From the NCBI RefSeq assembly GCF_000614975.1, contig NZ_BALM01000023.1, positions 1 through 64,000 on the forward strand: a DNA stretch of 64,000 bases, written 5' to 3'. The notes beneath the pieces were generated by a model. That model searched no databases. It was given only the letters and a program-made list of their open reading frames with translations, and was not told the DNA's origin. Positions 28,190 to 38,296 of this stretch are shown one piece after another. The position numbers and the translations under genes were made by a program. This DNA comes from Shewanella marina JCM 15074. Lineage in GTDB: Bacteria; Pseudomonadota; Gammaproteobacteria; Enterobacterales; Shewanellaceae. The stretch's first letter is position 1. Each line of letters opens with the position of its first letter.

Positions 28190-30656
28190 ATGATCTTTCA
28201 AACATCACTTCGTCAAATGTTACTTGCCTCAGGGTTGATGGCAGTTAGCGTTATTTATTTGCCATCAAATGCGGTTGCTGAGCCTTTAAAAATTATTGGT
28301 CCGCAAGATCAATTACATGCTCAAACATTACAATATGGACCTACAACGGCCACTGATACTTTATGGAGCATTGCGTTAAAAGTAAGACCGGATAAAAGTG
28401 TCAATGTTTATCAGGTTATGGCTGCAATATACGATGCTAACCGTTCGGCCTTTTTAACTAATAGTTACGGCAGTCTTGAAAAAAAGATGATGCTGACTAT
28501 CCCCTCGAAAGCAGAAATTCAGGCTATTTCTAAAAGAGATGCTCAACGCCGTGCTGAGCTTAAAACCCAACCTAAAGCTAAACCCGTCAAAATCAAACCT
28601 GTCACCATAGTTGAACCTACACTGGCGGAGCCTGTTGTCCCTCAAGTTGTCAAAACTGAGGTTGTAAAAGCAGACGTTGCCAAGACGGAAGAACTTAAGT
28701 CCGTTAAACCTGCAGTAGAGCCTATGCCAGAAGTGTTGGGTGATAATGTGGTGGTGGCTGAAGCGATTGATGACATGACTAGTTTGCAAAGCAAACTATT
28801 GTCACTGACAGATACATTAGCGAGAGCTGAAGATCAGCTAGATGCTAATCAATTAGATATTCAAGAGTTACGCCAGCAAATACAAAAAAAGAACGAGTTA
28901 ATTGCAACGTTAGAGCAATCTTTAGTCGATAGTGAACAAAGTCGACTCGTTTTAACGGAAAAGAACCGTAAGCTTGATCAAGAGTTAAGTTTACTAAAAG
29001 AGCCGATTGCCGATGTTGAACAAGGCAATATCTGGCAGCAAATGATGAATAACCCGTTAATGCTCACATTAGCTGCTGTGCTACCTGCGGTATGTATTTT
29101 ATTAATCGTGGGTTGGTTATTACGTCGCCGTGCAAAAAATAGAGCAGAGTCAACGGATAATAATCTTGATATCGCCGCTGTTGGCAGCAGTGCCGTCGCT
29201 GCTACTGCAATTGCCGATGTTGTCGCTGATGAAGAGAGTAGCGCTGTTGCTAATGACGTTAATGCTGATACTGAAGTGCCGATTGATCTGGACACTTTAG
29301 ATGATGACAACATTGAAAGTATGTTGCAGCAAAATAAGTTAATCGATGAGCCTGAGATAACAGAAACTGAGCAAGTAGAAGCTGAAAAGGCCAACGTTGA
29401 TCAACAAGAGACAAATAATGAAGTTGATGCTGAGTCGATTAATGCCGAACAAGAAACTGATGAAACATTATCAACCACTGATAATGATTTAGCTTCAACA
29501 AGTATCGATTTAAATGATGATATTGATTTAGATGAACCTGATTTAAGTCAATCTGATACTGAAGAATCACTGATTCAGTATGCTAGCCCAGATTTACAGT
29601 CATTAGATTTAGTGGCCCCTGATGATGTTGAGCAGGAGTCAGAGCCAGATGATGATTTTAATGAGATATTAAATCAGCTAGAGTCAGAGCCTGAGCCAGA
29701 GCAAAAGTCAGAGTTAGCGCCAGAACCCGAGCCTGAGGATGACTTTAATGACATATTAAATCAACTCGAGGCCGAGCCAGCAGTTGAAGATGTTGGAGAA
29801 CAGCCAGTTGTTGCTGAGGCCACTGTTGAAGAACCGATAGCCGCAACGAATATTGAGCAGGATAAGGTTGCGGATAAAATTGATGCCTTGAGTGCTAATG
29901 AGTTAGTTGCCGGCGCAATGGCACAAGATAACGATGATAGTGATGATGATTTTTGGGCGTCATTAACCCAAGATTCTGACGATGAACTGGACGACATCAG
30001 TGCGAAGGATAAGCAAGATGACATTGAGCCCAAAGTAGAGTCTGATGATTCAGATGAACATATTTGGACGCAATTTACTGATTCAGATGAGTTAAATAAT
30101 GATGTTCAGGCCGATACCTTGGCTGCAAAAGAAACCTTGGATTCATCAGAGCCAAGCAAGAAAGATGATAAGTTTGATGATGATTTATGGGCACAATATG
30201 CTAATGAAGATAATCAAGACAATGATGAGTTTGATTTTGATGATAAACAATTCTCATTGGGTCAAGGTGTCAGTGTTGAGGAAGCATTAGCCGCTCTTGA
30301 TAAAGAAGAGTTGGCTAGTTCAGCTGCAGCGGTCGCTGAAGCTCCTAAAGCATTTGAACCAGAAACTTATATTGATATTGAAAAGTTGATCAGTGATGCT
30401 GATGAAGATATTGCTGATGGCGATCCTTACAAGGAGTTTAAAATTCCAATGGATGAAATTGACACTATTATGCATGGCACGGCTATGGTTGATGTTGATG
30501 ATGCCGAAAATGCGATAAACGCCAAACTTGATCTCGCTAGCTTATATTGAAATTGAAGATACCGACAGTGCCAAGGCATTGTTAAAAGAGGTCAAACTAG
30601 ACGGTAATGATCGACAACAAGATGAAGCTCTAGGGTTACTTGATAAAATAGCTTAA
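28190..30656 (+). CDS. fimV: FimV/HubP polar organiser protein, C-terminal frameshift
   Basis: A large polar hub protein (about 822 residues) that organises chromosome-partition, flagellar, chemotaxis and pilus components at the cell pole. There is a signal peptide (about 1-30), a LysM-like periplasmic domain (DTLWSIALKVRPDKSVNVYQ), a coiled coil (about 200-265) and a TM helix near 288-310. A very acidic cytoplasmic region follows, with repeats built on DDDFNEILNQLE and DDDLWAQ, and ends in the conserved C-terminal FimV domain. Near 30540 the frame ends AKLDLASLY; a 2-base deletion (AGCGCT read as AGCT) explains it, since the next frame continues AYIEIEDTDSAKALLKEVKL to TAA 30656. Confidence 0.9.
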
Positions 30657-30677
30657 TCGCATCGATAAAAACTTAAT

Positions 30678-30706
30678 AAACGGCACCTATTATAGGTGCC
30701 GTTTTT
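30678..30706 (+). terminator. intrinsic terminator after fimV
   Basis: AAACGGCACCTA / TAGGTGCCGTTTTT. Confidence 0.92.
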
Positions 30707-30811
30707 GTTTATAGCGTTAAGCGGGCAGTTGCTGATTAATCGAGCTAAAGGCGCTCTTATATGTCGTCAAGCTATGTTAGAATTGCGCGGTTAATGATTA
30801 AGGAGTTTAAA

Positions 30812-31597
30812 ATGCGCATTGCATTAGGCGTAGAGTACGATGGCAGCAGTTATTATGGTTGGCAGCGTCAAGCGGAAGTTGATACTGTTCAAGCCCGATT
30901 AGAAAAGGCACTGTCTTCAATTGCCAATGAAGAGATTAATCTGTTTTGTGCTGGTCGAACTGACGCAGGTGTTAATGGTACTGGTCAAGTCGTGCATTTT
31001 GATACCACTGCTGTACGTAGTGATACGGCATGGACCATGGGGATTAACTCTAAATTACCTAATAATATTGCGGTTCGCTGGGTCAAACATGTTGATGATA
31101 GTTTTCATGCGCGCTTTAGTGCAACGGCAAGACGTTACCGTTATGTGATTTATAATCACAATCTACGCCCAGGGATTTTATGTGGTGGTGTTAGTCATTA
31201 CCATGGTGATATTGATGAAAAGAAAATGCATGTTGCCGCACAGGCATTATTAGGCGAGCAAGATTTTACCAGTTTCAGAGCGGTACAGTGCCAGTCTAAA
31301 ACACCCTTTAGAAATGTGCATCGTGTCGATGTGACGCGTCAAGGCATGTATGTCATGGTCGATATTGAAGCGAATGCATTTTTGCATCATATGGTGCGCA
31401 ATATTGTCGGTTCATTACTTGAAATTGGTTTAGGCAATCAGCCAACTTCTTGGATTGGTGAGTTGTTAGCACTGAAAAATAGAAATAAAGCTGCTGCAAC
31501 GGCAAAACCGAATGGTTTATATTTAGTTGATGTGACTTATCCTGAGCATTTTCAGTTACCTAAATTAAGTTTAGGTCCATTGTTTATGTTAGATTAA
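30812..31597 (+). CDS. truA: tRNA pseudouridine(38-40) synthase TruA
   Basis: A 261-residue pseudouridine synthase with catalytic Asp51 in [14 protein letters not shown] and the RYRYVIYNH and [12 protein letters not shown] motifs. It modifies positions 38-40 of the anticodon arm. AAGGAG six bases before ATG 30812 fixes the start ([11 protein letters not shown]); the frame is open a further 17 codons upstream. It lies between fimV and folC. Confidence 0.96.
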   Translation: MRIALGVEYDGSSYYGWQRQAEVDTVQARLEKALSSIANEEINLFCAGRTDAGVNGTGQVVHFDTTAVRSDTAWTMGINSKLPNNIAVRWVKHVDDSFHARFSATARRYRYVIYNHNLRPGILCGGVSHYHGDIDEKKMHVAAQALLGEQDFTSFRAVQCQSKTPFRNVHRVDVTRQGMYVMVDIEANAFLHHMVRNIVGSLLEIGLGNQPTSWIGELLALKNRNKAAATAKPNGLYLVDVTYPEHFQLPKLSLGPLFMLD

Positions 31598-31642
31598 TTG
31601 TCGAATATTTTTATTTAGCTCATTTCATGAGTAGGGAATACC

Positions 31643-32914
31643 ATGTATCACAGCCATTTAATTCAACCAGATGCACAGTCTAGTTTAGCCACTTGGTTAG
31701 ACTATTTATTGGCAGGGCATCCAACTGAGATTGATATGGGCTTAAATCGAATTACTGATGTGGCGCAGCGTATGGATTTGCTGACCTCATCAAGTAAAGT
31801 TATCACAGTTGCAGGTACCAATGGTAAAGGCACTACGTGCGCTTATTTAGAACGAATATTACGTCAAGCGGGTTATAGCGTAGGCGTATATAGTTCACCA
31901 CATATCATTAATTACAATGAGCGAGTACGCATTGATGGTATTGATGCGAGTGATGCTGAATTTATTAGTGCATTTTTAGCGATAGAAGCTGCACGGATCG
32001 ATATCTCGTTAACCTTTTTTGAATGTGCAACATTAGCTGCTTTATATATCTTTAAACAGCGTCAACCTGATTATATCTTGTTAGAAGTTGGTCTAGGTGG
32101 TCGTTTAGATGCAACAAATATTATTGACGCCGATGTGAGTGTACTAACTGCGGTCGATATTGATCATACTAACTTTTTAGGTAATACCCGTGATAGTGTT
32201 GGCCGTGAAAAGGCGGGTATCTTTAGAAGCAATCGTCCGGCGGTGATTGGAGAACCTGATTTACCCGCTTCAGTCACTGAGGTTGTGCAGTATCTTGATG
32301 CCATGCCGTATTGTGTTGGCCAGCAGTTTAGTTATCAACAACAAGATGATAGCTGGAGTTATCAAGGTGCGGTTGTACGCATTGAAAATATGCCATTACC
32401 TTCATTACCGTTACCGAATGCAGCGACTGCTATTGCCGTGATTGAACAGATTTTGCCAGAGCTTTCACCTGAGTTGATTGCAAATGCGTTGGCAAGTGCA
32501 ACGTTAGCGGGGCGACTTGAGCTAGTACAACAGCAACCTAAAGTCTTGGTTGATGTGGCGCATAATCCGCATGCTGCGGCGTATTTAGTTAAAAAGCTTA
32601 GACAGATGCAATATCGTAAGCTGGTGGCATTATGTGGCATGCTAAGTGATAAGGATATTCATGGCGTCTTGCAACTGATGACACCTATTGTCGATAGTTG
32701 GCACTTTGTCACTTTAGATAATGAGCGTGGCGCAACTGCAGCTGAATTATCAAAACAGTTACCTGATTCAGTAACGGCTTGTGAATATCACAATGTAGAT
32801 GATGCATGGCAGGCGATAGCCCCGAGTTTGGCTGATGATGATTTATTGATTGTGTTTGGTTCGTTTTATACCGTGGCTGGCTTTAAAATGTTGCTACAAA
32901 CAAACGAAAAATAG
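31643..32914 (+). CDS. folC: bifunctional folylpolyglutamate/dihydrofolate synthase FolC
   Basis: A 423-residue Mur-ligase-like enzyme that makes dihydrofolate and extends the polyglutamate tail. It has P-loop GTNGKGTT at 58-65, LLEVGLGGRLDATN, and LVDVAHNPHAAAYL. It follows truA by 45 bases. In E. coli accD and dedA lie between truA and folC; here they do not. Confidence 0.95.
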   Translation: MYHSHLIQPDAQSSLATWLDYLLAGHPTEIDMGLNRITDVAQRMDLLTSSSKVITVAGTNGKGTTCAYLERILRQAGYSVGVYSSPHIINYNERVRIDGIDASDAEFISAFLAIEAARIDISLTFFECATLAALYIFKQRQPDYILLEVGLGGRLDATNIIDADVSVLTAVDIDHTNFLGNTRDSVGREKAGIFRSNRPAVIGEPDLPASVTEVVQYLDAMPYCVGQQFSYQQQDDSWSYQGAVVRIENMPLPSLPLPNAATAIAVIEQILPELSPELIANALASATLAGRLELVQQQPKVLVDVAHNPHAAAYLVKKLRQMQYRKLVALCGMLSDKDIHGVLQLMTPIVDSWHFVTLDNERGATAAELSKQLPDSVTACEYHNVDDAWQAIAPSLADDDLLIVFGSFYTVAGFKMLLQTNEK

Positions 32915-32969
32915 TGAGATTGTTGAGGTTAGTTATTTATACTAGCCTTTATTTTTGGGGAAGATTATT

Positions 32970-33546
32970 TTGTCGAGTCAATTTCAAAACCGCTTAGTCG
33001 GTACCATAGTGATTGTTGCCTTAGGTGTAATATTTTTACCCGATATTTTAGATGGTAAGAAAGAGTCACAACAGGAACAGTTTACTGAGATCCCATTACG
33101 ACCAGCGGTGATCCAAAAGCAGACTGTACCCGATGATGCTTTTGTTGCAGTAAAAGCTCCCGTTGCGGTTGATTTAAGTGATAACAGCGAGCCTGAGACA
33201 AAACCACAGGATAAAGCTGCGGTTGAAGTTAAGGCAAAAACTGAAGCAAAGGTAGAGTCAAAACCTCAACCTAAACCTGTGATCAAGTTGTCGCCAATTC
33301 CTAAAGGGGCATGGACGTTACAATTAGGCGGTTTTAATAATGCCAATAATGTCAATGCACTGATTAAGCAGCTTAGAGGGGCAGTATAACGCTTATACTA
33401 TTCCAACTAAGCCGATTGATGGCCATTTGACGAAAGTGTTTGTTGGACCTGATGTATCTGAAAGCAAACTCTCAAAATGGAAGCAAGAAATTAAAAAATT
33501 GACCAAGTTAAATGGGCGCGTAGTAGCATATCGTCCCTTAGACTAA
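32970..33546 (+). CDS. dedD: SPOR-domain protein DedD, frameshifted
   Basis: A cell-division protein of about 192 residues with an N-terminal TM anchor (RLVGTIVIVALGVIFLPDIL), a proline/lysine-rich linker and a C-terminal SPOR domain that binds denuded septal peptidoglycan. I choose TTG 32970 (MSSQFQNRLVG) with GGGGAAG upstream. In the SPOR domain the frame ends ...LIKQLRGAV. Removing one G of the G4 run near 33375-33378 reads QLRGQYNAYTIPTKPIDGHL and on to TAA 33546. A two-base loss is the alternative. Confidence 0.88.
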
Positions 33547-33682
33547 ACAGTCTGTTTTCTAATTTAATCTATTGTTCGATTGTATCAGACTGAATTTCAT
33601 TTATTTTTCCGCTAAGGGGTGAGAATGAATTCAGTCTTTGATAGAATCGCGCCGACCTTATCTTTTTCTCGGATCCCTTTAC

Positions 33683-34171
33683 ATGGTTTGGATCGATTAC
33701 GCTATTATTTTTGTTGTTGGACTCTCTACACTAATCAGTCTTGTACGTGGCTTTGCAAAAGAAGCAATGTCATTAGTGGTCTGGTTCGTCGCATTCTTTA
33801 TTGCAAGTCAATTCTATTTAGAACTCGCTGTTTACTTAACGCAGATCCAAGATGAGATGCTGCGTAATGGTATTGCGATTGCAATTCTATTTGTCGCCAC
33901 CTTAATTGTGGGCGCAATGGTCAATTATCTCATTGGTCAATTAGTCTCTAAAACGGGATTGTCAGGCACAGACAGATTACTTGGTTTGTGTTTTGGTGCC
34001 CTACGTGGAGCCTTAATTGTTAGTGCGATATTGTTCTTTTTGGATGCATTTACAGGGGCGCCAAATACTGTTTGGTGGCAGCATTCAAAATTGATCCCTG
34101 AATTTGGTGTTGTTATACAGTGGTTTTTTAACTACTTAGAAAATACCTCAAGCTTTGTACCTAAAATATAA
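33683..34171 (+). CDS. cvpA: CvpA family inner-membrane protein
   Basis: A 162-residue protein, identical in length to E. coli CvpA, with four hydrophobic segments and the conserved LVRGFAKEAMSLVVW and DRLLGLCFGALRGAL blocks. It is required for colicin V production in E. coli, and a role in envelope homeostasis is discussed. ATG 33683 (MVWIDYAIIF) matches the family start; the frame is open 15 codons upstream. The dedD-cvpA-purF order is as in E. coli. Confidence 0.93.
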   Translation: MVWIDYAIIFVVGLSTLISLVRGFAKEAMSLVVWFVAFFIASQFYLELAVYLTQIQDEMLRNGIAIAILFVATLIVGAMVNYLIGQLVSKTGLSGTDRLLGLCFGALRGALIVSAILFFLDAFTGAPNTVWWQHSKLIPEFGVVIQWFFNYLENTSSFVPKI

Positions 34172-34223
34172 AATATAAATATAACTAAATTGATAGAACA
34201 TCTTACAATGAGGAAACCTACCC

Positions 34224-35737
34224 ATGTGTGGTATTGTTGGAATCGTCGGTCGCTCACCGGTTAATCAAACGATTTATGATGCTTTAACCGTTCTGCAACA
34301 CCGAGGGCAAGATGCCGCTGGTATTGTAACCATTGATGGCAATGCATTTCGTTTACGTAAAGCTAATGGCTTGGTTAAAGATGTATTTGAACCAAAACAT
34401 ATGCAACGCCTACAAGGACACTCTGGTATTGGTCATGTGCGTTATCCTACCGCAGGTAGTTCTAGCGCATCAGAAGCCCAGCCATTCTATGTAACTCTCC
34501 TTTTGGTATCTCACTCGCTCATAATGGTAATTTAACGAATACCCTAGAGTTAGCTGAGCAGCTTATCCAAAAAAGACGTCATGTTAATACCACCTCAGAT
34601 TCAGAAGTTTTACTTAACTTATTAGCTGACGAAATTCAGCATATAAAAAGTTTAACGCTTACCGCTGATGATGTGTTTGATGCCATTACCAATGTACATA
34701 AACTGGTGAGTGGTGCTTATGCCGCCGTAGCCATGATTATTGGTCAAGGTTTAGTGGCATTTAGAGATCCATTTGGTATCAGACCGTTAGTGTTAGGTAA
34801 GCAAGAAACGGCAAATGGTACTGAGTATATGGTGGCATCTGAAAGTGTTGCACTTGATGCTGTTGGTTTTGAGGTGATGCGTGATGTTGAGCCAGGTGAA
34901 GCAGTTTATATCACTTTAGATGGGCAGCTTTATACTCGCCAATGTGCACAACATCCGAGTTATTCACCTTGTATTTTCGAATACGTTTATTTTGCACGTC
35001 CAGATTCCACTATTGATAATGTTTCTGTATACGCAAGTCGTGTAAATTTTGGTTCTAAATTAGGGGCTAAAATCAAACGTGAATGGGCGGATTTAGATAT
35101 TGATGTGGTCATTCCAATCCCAGAGACCTCATGTGATATCGCACTTGAAATTGCGCGTCACATGGATCTACCGTATCGCCAAGGTTTTGTAAAAAATCGT
35201 TATATTGGCCGTACCTTTATTATGCCGGGGCAACAAGAACGTAAAAAGTCTGTGCGTCGTAAATTAAATGCAATTAATACCGAGTTCGCGGGTAAAAACG
35301 TGTTATTGGTTGATGATTCAATTGTACGCGGTACCACCTCAGAGCAGATTATCAGCATGGCTCGTGAAGCAGGCGCAAAGAAAGTGTATTTTGCCTCTGC
35401 AGCCCCTGAAATTAGGTTCCCTAATGTGTATGGCATTGATATGCCGACATCAAATGAGTTGATTGCTTATGGTCGCGACGTTGATGAGATTGCGCGTATT
35501 ATTGGTGCAGATGGGGTGATATTCCAAGATATTGTAGACTTAGTTGCTGCTGTGCAGATGGAAAATCCTGAAATTACACGTTTTGAAACATCGGTGTTTG
35601 ATGGTGATTACGTGACTCAAGATGTAGATCAAAATTATTTAGATCATTTAACCCAATTACGTAACGATGATGCTAAAGCCGTACGCAATCAAGATATCGG
35701 TACAAACCTAGAGCTACATAATGTTTGCCATCCATAA
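34224..35737 (+). CDS. purF: amidophosphoribosyltransferase PurF, frameshifted
   Basis: The first committed enzyme of purine synthesis, about 505 residues. The class II glutamine amidotransferase nucleophile Cys2 is in [19 protein letters not shown] follows, and the PRPP motif [14 protein letters not shown] lies in the C-terminal half. The frame breaks at GTAACTC near 34493. One added A gives [20 protein letters not shown] and uninterrupted reading to 35737. An isolated start at 34673 is an artefact of the break. Confidence 0.94.
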
Positions 35738-35763
35738 TTGATTAATTAGGTTGAATTAAATTT

Positions 35764-35791
35764 AAAGGTCAGCAATGCTGGCCTTTTTTTT
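35764..35791 (+). terminator. intrinsic terminator after purF
   Basis: AAAGGTCAGC / GCTGGCCTTTTTTTT with an AAT loop. Confidence 0.92.
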
Positions 35792-35842
35792 ATGAGTCAT
35801 TTATCTTGTTTATATTAATTAGATATTTATGGTGGATTATTA

Positions 35843-36196
35843 ATGTTATTTCCAACAGACTCGCAGCCTATTATTCCCTGTTTTTATGTTAAAACCCCAG
35901 AGCAGGCTGCTTTATTTTATAGAAATGTATTTGCTGCAGAACAACTTGCTAATGACAGTGGGATAATAAAATTGAGTTTGTTTGGTAAGGTCATTGTGAT
36001 CAAAGATGTTGGCCGTGATTACTTATTAACACATGCGGCGCATCATCTGAAAGTTAATCATATTGAGCAGGTACTCACTTTAGCTAAAGAAGCGGGAGCG
36101 ATGATTGATGTTGAACTCGCTCAATATCCTGAAGGTTATCATGCGGCGATTATTGACCCATTTGGGCAGTTATGGGAGCTTTATCAGACGGCATAA
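35843..36196 (+). CDS. VOC (glyoxalase/bleomycin-resistance fold) protein
   Basis: A 117-residue single VOC-fold protein: it opens with a beta-strand/helix module (PCFYVKTPEQAALFYRNVF) and ends in the usual DPFGQLWELYQT. No clear metal ligands beyond the terminal Glu are assigned. Substrate is unknown. It is a stand-alone gene between purF and topB. Confidence 0.82.
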   Translation: MLFPTDSQPIIPCFYVKTPEQAALFYRNVFAAEQLANDSGIIKLSLFGKVIVIKDVGRDYLLTHAAHHLKVNHIEQVLTLAKEAGAMIDVELAQYPEGYHAAIIDPFGQLWELYQTA

Positions 36197-36285
36197 GTGT
36201 TTCATTTTTAAAAACATGACAACAAAAATTGCAGAGCGATTCAATATACGCTAAATTACTGTAAATTTATCCAGTTGTTTAGTTT

Positions 36286-38265
36286 ATGATTTTATATATT
36301 GCTGAAAAACCAAGTTTAGGTCGGGCGATTGCCGAAGTATTACCCAAGCCGCATAAAAAAGGCGAGGGCTATATTACACTCGCTAATGGGGATGTGGTCA
36401 GTTGGTGTGTTGGCCATCTGCTTGAGCAAGCAGAACCCGATCATTATGATCCAGTATATAAATCATGGAAGTTTGAACATCTGCCTATTATTCCTGAACA
36501 ATGGCAACTTAAACCCAAAGCGAGCACCCGTTCACAATTAGCGGTCCTACGTAAATTAATCAAACAAGCTAAAACGATTGTTAATGCGGGAGACCCAGAT
36601 AGAGAAGGGCAACTTCTCGTTGATGAAGTGATTAGCTATCTCGGTGCCAGTAAAACTAAAATAAGCCAAGCAAAAAGACTATTAATTAGCGACTTAAACC
36701 CAAGTGCTGTTAAAAAAGCATTATCCCAAATGCGTATGAACCACGACTATATTCCTTTAGCGACCTCTGCATTAGCACGAAGCCGTGCAGATTGGTTATA
36801 CGGCATGAATATGACTCGTGCTTACACCTTGCAGGGGCAAAAGGTGGGTTATCAAGGCGTATTATCTGTTGGCCGCGTGCAAACGCCATTATTGGGGTTA
36901 GTTGTGCGCCGTGACGATGAGATTGCCAAGTTTGTCAGTAAGCCATTTTATGAAGTGTTAGCCCATGTTGAGACTGAAGCTAAGCAAGGTTTTAGTGCAA
37001 AGTGGCAACCGAGTGCCGCTTGCGAGCCATATATGGATAGCGATGGCCGAGTCATTTATCGCAAGCTTGCCGATAATGTTGCTGCGCGGATTACAGGGCA
37101 GCCAGCTTTGGTTAAGCAAGTGAATAAACAAGCTAAAAAACAAAATGCACCACTGCCTTACAGTTTATCAGCCCTACAGATTGATGCCGCCAAACGTTTT
37201 GGCATGAGCGCCAAACAGGTATTAGATACGTGTCAGTCACTGTACGAAAAACATAAATTAATCACTTATCCGCGTTCAGACAGTCGCTATTTACCCAAAG
37301 ATCAATTTAGTGATGCGCCTAAGGTGATTACCGCAATCTTAAATAATGCGGCTGATTTAACCAAAGATGCTGATGCTCCTAATGCATCATTAAAATCGAA
37401 AGCATGGAACGACAGTAAAGTGGATGCTCACCATGCCATTATTCCAACAGCGAAGCAGAGTCAATTAGCGAGTTTGAGCAGTTATGAGAGTCAATTGTAT
37501 AAACATATTGCGCGCCAATATTTAGCGCAATTTTATCCTGCTTATGAATATGATGAAACTGAAGTTGAATTGGAAATTGCTGGTGGTCTATTTACTTGTA
37601 AAGCTAAAACAGAGAAAAAGCTAGGTTGGAAGCAGCTATATAGCCGTACTGATAATAAAGCAACGGCGAGTGAAGAGAATGAAGAGTTAGCTAAATTACC
37701 ACCACTAAAAGTCGGTCAAATATTGGCGTGTTTACGTGGTGAAGTGTTAGAGAAAATGACTCAGCCACCTAAACATTTTACCGATGCGACGCTGTTAGGT
37801 GCCATGACCGGTATTGGTCGTTTTGTGACTGATGCGGAAATTAAAAAAACGCTTAAAGAAACCGATGGTATTGGTACTGAGGCGACGCGCGCAGGTATTA
37901 TTGAATTACTGTTTAAACGTAATTTTTTAACTCGAGTTGGTAAACAAATTCATGCAACTGAAGCCGGTAAGGGGCTTATTTACAGTTTACCTGAAAAAGC
38001 GACTACGCCTGATATGACCGCATTGTGGGAAAATCAATTGGCTAAAATTAGTGATAAACAAATGAACTATCAACAATTTATGCAGCCATTAACACAAATG
38101 CTAACAGGGTTAATCGAACATGCTTCACAGACGATTCCAACAGCATTACAGGGATTGAAATCAATGCCAACCAAGAGTCGATTTAAGCGTAAAACGAGTT
38201 CAACTAAACGGGTTACAAGTGCTAAACGATCACCGAAAACAAGTAGCCGCAAAAAAGCGCCATAA
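36286..38265 (+). CDS. topB: DNA topoisomerase III TopB
   Basis: A 659-residue type IA topoisomerase. The TOPRIM acidic motif DPDRE is at 103-107 and catalytic Tyr328 in LITYPRSDSRYLP, exactly the E. coli TopB position. The C-terminus is lysine/serine-rich (SRFKRKTSSTKR...). It decatenates DNA at replication forks. ATG 36286 gives the standard MILYIAEKPSLGRAIA start. Confidence 0.96.
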   Translation: MILYIAEKPSLGRAIAEVLPKPHKKGEGYITLANGDVVSWCVGHLLEQAEPDHYDPVYKSWKFEHLPIIPEQWQLKPKASTRSQLAVLRKLIKQAKTIVNAGDPDREGQLLVDEVISYLGASKTKISQAKRLLISDLNPSAVKKALSQMRMNHDYIPLATSALARSRADWLYGMNMTRAYTLQGQKVGYQGVLSVGRVQTPLLGLVVRRDDEIAKFVSKPFYEVLAHVETEAKQGFSAKWQPSAACEPYMDSDGRVIYRKLADNVAARITGQPALVKQVNKQAKKQNAPLPYSLSALQIDAAKRFGMSAKQVLDTCQSLYEKHKLITYPRSDSRYLPKDQFSDAPKVITAILNNAADLTKDADAPNASLKSKAWNDSKVDAHHAIIPTAKQSQLASLSSYESQLYKHIARQYLAQFYPAYEYDETEVELEIAGGLFTCKAKTEKKLGWKQLYSRTDNKATASEENEELAKLPPLKVGQILACLRGEVLEKMTQPPKHFTDATLLGAMTGIGRFVTDAEIKKTLKETDGIGTEATRAGIIELLFKRNFLTRVGKQIHATEAGKGLIYSLPEKATTPDMTALWENQLAKISDKQMNYQQFMQPLTQMLTGLIEHASQTIPTALQGLKSMPTKSRFKRKTSSTKRVTSAKRSPKTSSRKKAP

Positions 38266-38276
38266 TGGCGCTTTTT
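38251..38276. terminator. terminator overlapping the topB stop
   Basis: AAAAAGCGCCAT / ATGGCGCTTTTT; the stop codon lies in the loop. It is symmetrical and could serve the convergent hydrolase gene too. Confidence 0.88.
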
Positions 38277-38296
38277 GTACTTGTCAGGCGATAGGA

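Noticed and set aside
27961-28190. Possible small RNA between asd and fimV
   Set aside because: Only the asd terminator and an AT-rich spacer are visible; no second promoter-terminator pair.
33546-33682. Separate small gene between dedD and cvpA
   Set aside because: Short overlapping frames reading into cvpA from upstream; the standard 162-residue CvpA start explains the region.
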